Positions 57,993 through 64,000 of a stretch of DNA of 64,000 nt are shown here, one piece after another. The notes beneath the pieces are model-generated. The model did not search any database. It was not told the DNA's origin and worked only from the letters and a program-made list of their open reading frames with translations. Position 1 is the stretch's first letter; every line of letters begins with the position of its first letter. Source of the DNA: Alphaproteobacteria bacterium (GTDB lineage: Bacteria > Pseudomonadota > Alphaproteobacteria > UBA828); the NCBI GenBank assembly GCA_022826665.1, contig JAJDUK010000041.1, positions 82,738 to 146,737 on the forward strand, given 5' to 3'. A program made the position numbers and the translations under genes.

Positions 57993-58988
57993 ATGGGGTC
58001 TCAGCTGGATGTCGTCGGGATCGGCAACGCCATCGTCGATGCCGTCGCCGAGGCCGATGACGCGCTGCTCGCTGACGAAGGCCTCCACAAGGGCTCGATG
58101 ACCCTGATCGACGCCGAGCGTGCCAGGTCGCTCCGCCCGCGCATGGGCCGGGCGGTCGAGGTCTGCGGCGGCTCCGCCGCCAACACCATGGTGGGCGTGG
58201 CGAGGCTCGGTGGGGCCGCCGGCTACGTGGGCAAGGTGCGGGACGATAACGCCGGCGCCGTGTTCCGCCGTGATATCGAGGCCGCGGGCGTCGACTTCCC
58301 TACCCCGGCGGCGGCGGACGGTGCCGCCACCGCGCAGTGCCTGATCTTCGTCACCCCCGACGCCCAGCGCACGATGAACACGTATCTGGGCGCCTGCGTC
58401 GAGTTGGGTCCTGCCGACATCGACCCGGACCTCATCGCGCGCGCGCGGCTGCTCTACATGGAGGGCTACCTCTGGGACCCGCCGGCGGCCAAGGACGCCT
58501 TTCGCAAGGCGCTCGGGATTGCCCATGCCGCAGGCGGGCGGGTCTGCCTCTCGCTCTCGGACTCCTTCTGCGTCGAGCGCCACCGGGCGGAGCTGCGCGA
58601 TCTGGTGGCGAACCACGTCGATGTCCTGTTCGCGAACGAGGACGAGGCGATGTCGCTCTACGAGGTGGGCGATTTCGACACGGCTCTCACCGCCGCCCGC
58701 GCGGATTGCGCCATCGCCGTGCTGACCCGCAGCACCAAGGGCTCGGTGGTTGCGGGGGAGGGCGCGGTTCACACCATCGAGGCCGCGCCGGTCGCCCATG
58801 TCGTGGATACCACCGGCGCCGGCGACCTCTATGCCGCGGGCTTCCTCTTGGGGCTCGCGCGGGGCTTCGATCTCGCTCGTTGCGGCCGGCTCGCGGCGCT
58901 CACGGCCGGCGAGATCGTGGGTCACTACGGCGCCCGCCCGGAGGCGGACATCGCCCCCTTCGTCGAGGCGAGCCGGCATCCCCTCTAA
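57993..58988 (+). CDS. Adenosine kinase-type PfkB carbohydrate kinase
   Basis: 331 residues. GGSAANTMVGVARLGG is the sugar-binding signature and DTTGAGDLYAAGFLLG the ATP/anion-hole motif with the catalytic Asp. The alphaproteobacterial members close to this are annotated as adenosine kinase. AAGGAGAG lies well upstream of the ATG at 57993, and a TATAGT at 57941-57946 is a candidate -10 box. The neighbouring genes do not reveal the substrate. Confidence 0.87.
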   Translation: MGSQLDVVGIGNAIVDAVAEADDALLADEGLHKGSMTLIDAERARSLRPRMGRAVEVCGGSAANTMVGVARLGGAAGYVGKVRDDNAGAVFRRDIEAAGVDFPTPAAADGAATAQCLIFVTPDAQRTMNTYLGACVELGPADIDPDLIARARLLYMEGYLWDPPAAKDAFRKALGIAHAAGGRVCLSLSDSFCVERHRAELRDLVANHVDVLFANEDEAMSLYEVGDFDTALTAARADCAIAVLTRSTKGSVVAGEGAVHTIEAAPVAHVVDTTGAGDLYAAGFLLGLARGFDLARCGRLAALTAGEIVGHYGARPEADIAPFVEASRHPL

Positions 58989-59158
58989 TCCGCGTTTCTC
59001 GCGACGGTCGGTGACGAGCGACACGCGTCAACTCACCGGACCATGGTGCGGTGCACGGCGCGCGGCGGTTGCGCCAACATCGCGCCATGCAGCGCAAGAA
59101 CCAACAGGTTGGGACAAGCAGCACGAGCGAGCGCGACCCCATGTGCTGCGTGCGGGAC

Positions 59159-59231
59159 TTGAGCCACCTTGAACCGCCTGGGCGGACCACCTTGAGCCAC
59201 CTTGGGCCACTTTGGGCCGGAATGGGCCGCC
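59159..59231 (+). repeat. Degenerate 10-bp tandem repeat
   Basis: Seven near-copies of a decamer in the gap between the PfkB kinase and hyuB: TTGAGCCACC, TTGAACCGCC, TGGGCGGACC, then after 3 bases TTGAGCCACC, TTGGGCCACT, TTGGGCCGGA and ATGGGCCGCC. The period equals one helical turn. The remainder of the 294-bp gap (58989-59282) shows no gene. An AT-rich piece (59233-59252) follows. Confidence 0.65.
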
Positions 59232-59282
59232 TCAATTTAAGTTATGGGATATCCGCGAAACTCCGCCTCAGAGATTTCTTTG

Positions 59283-60914
59283 CTAAGACGCCGCGAGCGC
59301 GCCGCCCTCGCGATCCTGCGCGGTCCGCTCGGCCGAGCGCCGGCCCGGCTCGCCGTAGCCCGCGCCGCCGCCGGTGCTCATCACCACGCGGTCGCCCTTC
59401 ATCAGCCGGAAGCTCGTCTTCGAGCCGAGCACGAACTTCTCGTTGCCGCGCAGCACGCTGACGGACGCCGCGCCGCCGTCGTCGCCGTCGAAAAGCCCCT
59501 CGGGCGGGATCGTGAAGCGATCGGAGTAGGACTGGTACTCGACGTCGTCGGCCAGCACCTCATAGACGCGCCGCACCCCGAGCCCGCCCCGGTGCTCGCC
59601 GCCGCCACCCGAGCCCGCTACCAGCGCGTACTCCGATACTCGAAAGAACGGGTGCTCCATGTCGATGGCCTCGATGGGGATGTTCGAGCAGTTGGAGAGC
59701 GGGCTGTCCACCGCGTCGCAGCCGTCGCCCACGGCGCTCGCGCCGTAGCCGCCGCCGAAGATTTCGAGATAGATGCCGTACCCCTCCTCACCCAGGTGCG
59801 ACATGCAGGTCGCGTGCGTGGTGTCGAAGCCGGCCGCCATCACCTGATCGGGCACCGCGTCCGCGAGCGCCTTCATCACCGCGTTGTAGGCGCGATAGGC
59901 CGAGAGCATGCGCGCGCGCACCGGGGCCGGGGGCCGCGGGTTGAGCAGCGAGCCATAGGGCGCGGTAATATCGATGGGCCGCTTCGCGCCCTCGTTGAAG
60001 GGGATGTCGGGGCTCGTGAGCACCGACTTCACGCACGAGAGCCCCGCCGCAATGGTCGATGCAAAGGGGCAGTTCACGTTGGTCCGCACCTGGTCACAGG
60101 TGCCTGCGTAGTCGACCGAGACGGTATCGCCTGCGATCTCCACCCGCGCGCGCACCACCAGCGGCTCATCGTTCACTCCGTCGCTGTCGAGTTGGTCCTC
60201 GCCCACGTAGACACCGTCGGGCGCGGCGGCGATGGCCGCCCGCATGCGCTGCTCGGCGTAGTCGAGCAGCCCTTGCATCGCCTCGGTGACCATGTCCGCG
60301 CCGAATTTCTCGCAGAGCTCGATCACGCGCCGCGCGCCGACCCCGTTGGCGGCGAACTGCGCGTTACAGTCCCCGATGGTCTTCTCGGGCACGCGCACAT
60401 TGGCACGCACCAGGCGCTCGAAGGGGCCACCGTTCCAGTCGCGGTTCACGTTGTAGCGGCTCGGCGGGAAGATCAGGCCCTCCTGGTGGACGTCGCCGGC
60501 CGCCATGTTAAGGCCCGGCGCGCCGCCGCCGAGGTCAAGGTGATGGGCGACGGTCGCGCTGAAACCCACCAGCCGGTCGCCGAAGAAAATGGGCGTGAAG
60601 ATGAAGATATCGGGGACATGCTGCCCGCCGTTATAGGGGTCGTTGTTGATGTAGAAGTCGCCGGGCTCCAGCGTCTCGGGCGGATAGAGCTCGGCGCAGG
60701 GACGGAACGTGGTGCCGATGGGGCCGAGCTGCATCGGGATGAGTTCCGCCTGGCTCACCACGTTGCCCTCGGCATCGAGCAGCGCGGCGGAGCAGTCATT
60801 GGCCTCGCGCACGATCGGCGAATAGGCCGAGCGTACGAGCTTGATCCCCATTTCCTTCGCGGCGGCAATCAGCGCCTGGGAGATGATCGCCTGGTCGACC
60901 TGATCGAGCGCCAT
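59283..60914 (-). CDS. hyuB: Hydantoinase B / oxoprolinase subunit
   Basis: 543 residues, family length. Segments IPMQLGPIGTTFRPCAELYP, DFYINNDPYNGGQHVPDIFI and HHLDLGGGAPGLNMAAGDVH are the hydantoinase B signature. It forms a complex with the ATP-dependent A subunit to open hydantoins, 5-oxoproline or acetophenone-like substrates. The A subunit is encoded 39 bp upstream in the same operon. The exact substrate is not shown. Confidence 0.92.
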   Translation of the reverse strand: MALDQVDQAIISQALIAAAKEMGIKLVRSAYSPIVREANDCSAALLDAEGNVVSQAELIPMQLGPIGTTFRPCAELYPPETLEPGDFYINNDPYNGGQHVPDIFIFTPIFFGDRLVGFSATVAHHLDLGGGAPGLNMAAGDVHQEGLIFPPSRYNVNRDWNGGPFERLVRANVRVPEKTIGDCNAQFAANGVGARRVIELCEKFGADMVTEAMQGLLDYAEQRMRAAIAAAPDGVYVGEDQLDSDGVNDEPLVVRARVEIAGDTVSVDYAGTCDQVRTNVNCPFASTIAAGLSCVKSVLTSPDIPFNEGAKRPIDITAPYGSLLNPRPPAPVRARMLSAYRAYNAVMKALADAVPDQVMAAGFDTTHATCMSHLGEEGYGIYLEIFGGGYGASAVGDGCDAVDSPLSNCSNIPIEAIDMEHPFFRVSEYALVAGSGGGGEHRGGLGVRRVYEVLADDVEYQSYSDRFTIPPEGLFDGDDGGAASVSVLRGNEKFVLGSKTSFRLMKGDRVVMSTGGGAGYGEPGRRSAERTAQDREGGALAAS

Positions 60915-60953
60915 GGGCCCGTCCCTCGTGGCTCTTCGCGCGCCGTCCCGAAC

Positions 60954-62975
60954 TCAGCGCGTCAGGATGACATTATGGTGCGTGTCCACCCCCGCGCGCC
61001 ATCCCGGCGGCACGTAGGCGGTCGACGTGTCGTCCGCGATGAGCAGCGGCCCTTCGCACTCTCCGGCATCGTTGAGGGCGCTGCGGTTGAGCCGGCGGGC
61101 CTCTCTACGCTCGCCGCCGTCAAAGAGCGCGACGGTGGCTGCGTGGGGGGCGTCGTCGGTCCCGGCAAGCGCCGGGACCGCAGGCGGCGGCGACGCGATG
61201 CCGAGGCGGAAGGAAACAATTTCAGGCCGGTTGGTGCGCGAATCGTCGAACTCGAAGATGCGGTGGTGGGCCTCGTTGAACCGCTCGCGCAGCAGCGCGG
61301 CGTCGAGGCGCGCGATCTCCTCTTCGCCGAGCGGGATCGGTACCTCGAAGGCCTGCCCGACGTAGCGCATTTCCAGCGTATGGGTGTAGCGGAGCCCGCT
61401 GGTGAGCCCGAGCGTCGCGAATGCCGCCTCCGCGTCCGCCCGCATGGCGGCGAACTGCTCGCGCACGCGCGCCGCAACGCCCACCTCGTCGAGGGCGAAG
61501 CGCACCGTGCGGCTCTCGTAGCGCACAAAGTCCGAGGCGACGAGGCCGAAGGCGGAGAGCACGCCGGCCGCAGGCGGAATGACGATGGTGGAAATGCCGA
61601 GCACCTCGGCGACCCGCGCTGCATGCAGCGGCCCCGCGCCGCCGAAGGGAACCAGAACGTAGTCGCGCGGATCGCGGCCCCGTTCGGTCGAGACCAGCTG
61701 GATGGCGCGGACGATGTTGTGCTCGGCCACCCGAACCGCGTCGTCGGCGATCTGCTCCACGCTGCGGCCGAACTGCCCGGCCAACGCCGCGAAGGCACCC
61801 TGCGCGAGCTCGGGATCGACATCCATGCGCCCGCCGAGGAAGGTGTCGGCGAGCACGGTGCCGCGGACAAGGTGCGCGTCGGTGATCGTGGGGTCCGCGC
61901 CGCCGCGCCGGTAGCAGGCGGGGCCGGGCTCGGCGCCGGCCGAGCGGGGGCCCACCCGCAGCATGCCGCCGTCATCGCGCCAGACGATCGAGCCACCGCC
62001 CGCGCCGACAGTCACGATGTCGAGCACCGGAATGCGGATGGGGAGACCGTCGATCTCGGCGTCGCTGGTCAGCACCGGAATCCCGCCCCGCACCAGGCAC
62101 ACGTCGGTGCTGGTGCCGCCCATGTCGAAGGTGATGAGGTCGCGGTAGCCCGAGCGCCCGGCCTGGCGGATCGCGCCCATCACGCCCGCCGCCGGCCCCG
62201 AATAGAGCGAGGTGATCGCGTTGCCGGCCATGCCGCGCGCCGGCAGCCTGCCCCCGTTCGACTGCATGAGGCTGAAGCGGCCCGCGAAACCCCGCTCGTC
62301 CAGCGCGTGCTCGAACGCGCTCAAGTAGTGGTCGATGACCGGCTGCACGTAGGCCGCGAGCGTGGTGGTCGAAGCACGCTCGTACTCGCGGAACTCGCGG
62401 GTCACGTCGCTGGAACAGGTGATCCCGACGTCGGGAAAGCGCTCGGCCACCATCGCCGCCACGCGCCGCTCGTGGGCGGGGTTGGCGTAGCTGTTGAGGA
62501 AGCAGATCGCGACGGACTCGTAGCCGTCGCCCTGCAACGCCTGGGCGATGCGATGCCGTGCCGTCTCTTCATCGAGTGCGGTGACAACCTCGCCGCCCGG
62601 CCCGATGCGCTCGGGAATCTCGAAGGTATCGCGGCGCGGCACCACCGGCTCGGGCTTGCGGTAGTGGATGTCGTAGATGGAGCGCCGGCTCTGCCGTTGC
62701 AGCGTGAGCAGGTCGCGGAAGCCTTCGGTGGCGAAAAACGCGACCCTGGCGCCCTTGCGCTCCAGCACCGCGTTGGTGGCGACGGTCGAGCCGTGCACGA
62801 GATCGCCGGCGGCGGCCAGTGCCAGACCCGACTCATCGAGCGCGGCGATGGCGCCGCGGTGCGGCGCGGCCGGCGTGCTCGGCACCTTGGTGATGCACAC
62901 GCCGTCTTTCTCGAAGGCGACGAGATCGGTGAAGGTGCCGCCGACCTCGACCCCCACCCGGACCTCTGCGCTCAT
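60954..62975 (-). CDS. hyuA: Hydantoinase A / oxoprolinase subunit
   Basis: 673 residues. The N-terminal ATPase-like domain VRVGVEVGGTFTDLVAF and the central ITFDMGGTSTDVCLVRGG are actin/hsp70-type nucleotide motifs; FGGAGPLHAARVAEVLGI closes the domain. Hydrolyses ATP to drive amide or ketone activation with HyuB. The ATG at 62975 (MSAEVRVG) is the family start. The gene precedes hyuB, and a MetX-like hydrolase gene lies 155 bp upstream on the same strand. Confidence 0.92.
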   Translation of the reverse strand: MSAEVRVGVEVGGTFTDLVAFEKDGVCITKVPSTPAAPHRGAIAALDESGLALAAAGDLVHGSTVATNAVLERKGARVAFFATEGFRDLLTLQRQSRRSIYDIHYRKPEPVVPRRDTFEIPERIGPGGEVVTALDEETARHRIAQALQGDGYESVAICFLNSYANPAHERRVAAMVAERFPDVGITCSSDVTREFREYERASTTTLAAYVQPVIDHYLSAFEHALDERGFAGRFSLMQSNGGRLPARGMAGNAITSLYSGPAAGVMGAIRQAGRSGYRDLITFDMGGTSTDVCLVRGGIPVLTSDAEIDGLPIRIPVLDIVTVGAGGGSIVWRDDGGMLRVGPRSAGAEPGPACYRRGGADPTITDAHLVRGTVLADTFLGGRMDVDPELAQGAFAALAGQFGRSVEQIADDAVRVAEHNIVRAIQLVSTERGRDPRDYVLVPFGGAGPLHAARVAEVLGISTIVIPPAAGVLSAFGLVASDFVRYESRTVRFALDEVGVAARVREQFAAMRADAEAAFATLGLTSGLRYTHTLEMRYVGQAFEVPIPLGEEEIARLDAALLRERFNEAHHRIFEFDDSRTNRPEIVSFRLGIASPPPAVPALAGTDDAPHAATVALFDGGERREARRLNRSALNDAGECEGPLLIADDTSTAYVPPGWRAGVDTHHNVILTR

Positions 62976-63130
62976 GCGTACCGGCGCTTGCTCTTGCCCA
63001 TACGGACGGGGGGCGATGTCATTGCGGCTCTCCCGGTTGGCGGATGCGGTAGTTACAAGAGCGCGCGACGTGCCGCAAGGAAACCCGGCCACGAAAGCCT
63101 CGCGCGATCCGGTCGCCGACGCGGACGGGC

Positions 63131-64000
63131 TCAGCCGGCGAGCAACTCCCTGACGCACTGGTTGAGGAATCGCATGAAGTCGCTGCCCTCGCGGCTCGGC
63201 GATGCCACGCAATGGCCCCAGGCCGATTCGAAGGGACGAAGATCGGCGTTGGGCATGTGCCGAGCCTCGATGGCGTTGTCCTCGGGCGGGAAGTAGAGAT
63301 CGGTCGTGCAGGGAACCAGGATCGCCCGTGCCTGGATGGCACCGAGGGCCTGTTCGAAGTCGCCCTCATAGCGTGCGTTGGCGCTGATGTCGCCCAGCTG
63401 CCAGGTGCGGAGCTTGGCCAGCAGGTCGTTGGCGTCCCACGCCAGATGATCGTTCTCCCAGTCGAGAAGCAGGTCTTCCCAGGTCTCGAAACCGAGTTCG
63501 CGGTGCAGCCGCTCGCGATAGAAGGTCTGCGAGTACGCCCAACCCGCGTAGACCCGTGCGAACGCCTTGAGGCCCGTCTCGGGCGGCACGGTGTAGTCAC
63601 CGCCCGCGAACGTGCTATCGGCCAGGAGCGCCGCCTTCACCCCTTCGAGAAACACCTTGTTGTGCGGAGAGGTCCGCGCCGAAGCGCAGAACGGCAGGAT
63701 GGCGTCCACCATGTCGGGATACTGCGCGCCCCACTGATAGGACTGGCAGCCCGCCATGGACCACCCCATCACGAGGGCGATGCGCGTCACACCCAGCGCC
63801 TCGGTGAGCAGCCGGTGCTGGCAGGCCACGTTGTCGTGCAGAGTGACGGCGGGGAAGCGCAGGCCGTCGAAGGGTGACGGTGTGTTGCTCGGCGAGGACG
63901 AGAGACCGTTGCCGAACATGTTGATCGAGACGATGAAGTAGCGCTCCGGATCGAGCGCGGGCACCGCCCTGACGTAACCCTCGTTGCGGACGTGCGTGCC
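63131..64000 (-). CDS. MetX-like alpha/beta hydrolase, C-terminal part (5' end outside window)
   Basis: The frame is open to the window edge, so the first residues are missing; about 289 are present. The nucleophile is Ser in VMGWSMAGCQSYQWG, in the Gly-x-Ser-Met-x-Gly form used by homoserine O-acetyltransferases; YFIVSINMFGNGLSSSPSNT corresponds to the family's substrate loop, and the catalytic His is in ESAWGHCVAS. Catalytic Asp likely lies in VPCTTDLYFPPEDN. True MetX usually has GFGNGLSSSP-like variants and a lid region; this divergent member may be an esterase or amidase working with the hydantoinase genes. Confidence 0.78.
   Translation of the reverse strand, partial: GTHVRNEGYVRAVPALDPERYFIVSINMFGNGLSSSPSNTPSPFDGLRFPAVTLHDNVACQHRLLTEALGVTRIALVMGWSMAGCQSYQWGAQYPDMVDAILPFCASARTSPHNKVFLEGVKAALLADSTFAGGDYTVPPETGLKAFARVYAGWAYSQTFYRERLHRELGFETWEDLLLDWENDHLAWDANDLLAKLRTWQLGDISANARYEGDFEQALGAIQARAILVPCTTDLYFPPEDNAIEARHMPNADLRPFESAWGHCVASPSREGSDFMRFLNQCVRELLAG

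Noticed and set aside
59159-59231. Decamer array as a CRISPR
   Set aside because: Units are 10 bp with no spacers and no cas genes nearby.
59244-63296. A 1350-codon plus-strand open frame antisense to hyuB and hyuA
   Set aside because: Its product is compositionally biased (His, Arg, Ala, Gly) with no family pattern, and the opposite strand encodes two clear hydantoinase subunits. It is a by-product of GC-rich codon use.

Overview
The window is a 64 kb piece of GC-rich chromosome from an alphaproteobacterium. Several conserved gene blocks point there: the run bamE / ubiquinol-cytochrome c chaperone / DUF177 / rpmF / plsX / fabH / ihfA / merR (13.1-18.1 kb), the gltX-comEC-lexA neighbourhood (42-46.4 kb), a LexA box of the alphaproteobacterial form GTTC-N7-GTTC, a zinc-free L36 ribosomal protein, a K+-independent membrane pyrophosphatase and a ComEC without its usual C-terminal hydrolase domain. 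I cannot name the genus. I see no rRNA, tRNA, CRISPR array, prophage, transposase or integrase. Both edges cut genes: the end of dinB on the left and a MetX-like hydrolase on the right.

Layout. 0-5.3 kb: dinB end, two transporters, a TAT-exported sulfite-oxidase-type molybdoenzyme, a crotonase and an NrtS-like membrane protein. 5.3-11.7 kb: prephenate dehydratase, then a plus-strand aromatic-acid cluster (phenylacetate/benzoate-CoA ligase type, boxC, boxB, alpha/beta hydrolase) for the aerobic benzoyl-CoA epoxide route, without boxA. 11.7-18.1 kb: a TlpA-like/CcdA thiol-redox pair and the conserved fatty-acid/ribosome/envelope block. 18.2-25.6 kb: hppA, a fumarylacetoacetase-family enzyme, rpmJ and glcDEF. 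25.7-33.4 kb: a signalling region with a STAS protein, an OxyR-type regulator with both redox cysteines, a SpoIIE/RsbU-type membrane phosphatase, and an amino-acid ABC-like cassette made of a fused binding protein-permease, a second permease and a divergent second binding protein. 33.5-36.1 kb: zur-znuC-znuB-hisI. 36.1-39.6 kb: FAD oxidoreductase, then SDR / SAM-hydroxide adenosyltransferase / pentapeptide-repeat genes. 39.6-47.2 kb: gltX with cytosine-deaminase-like and barbiturase-like genes, comEC, lexA and nth. 47.2-64 kb: bactofilin, HTH-Fic protein, rluB-like, rsmD, prpE, hldE, uvrD/pcrA, a 2OG oxygenase, PfkB kinase, hyuB, hyuA and the MetX-like hydrolase.

The most unusual system is at 27.7-33.4 kb. 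Two permease-type proteins, one fused to its own periplasmic binding domain, sit in an apparent operon with a periplasm-sensing PP2C phosphatase. No ABC ATPase gene is present. In both permeases the cytoplasmic EAA coupling loop, which normally docks the ATPase, looks deleted or unrecognisable. I infer a transporter-derived receptor feeding a partner-switching pathway; a STAS anti-anti-sigma-like protein with a retained phosphoacceptor serine lies 1.7 kb away. Other points of interest: a 16-codon AT-rich rare-codon island inside gltX, a perfect 12-bp inverted-repeat operator over the promoter of the HTH-Fic gene, a chain of six hairpins between nth and bactofilin, and a plausible Zur operator before zur-znuCB-hisI.

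Function calls rest on reading protein motifs by eye. Start codons were chosen from ribosome-binding sites, family length and gene overlaps.
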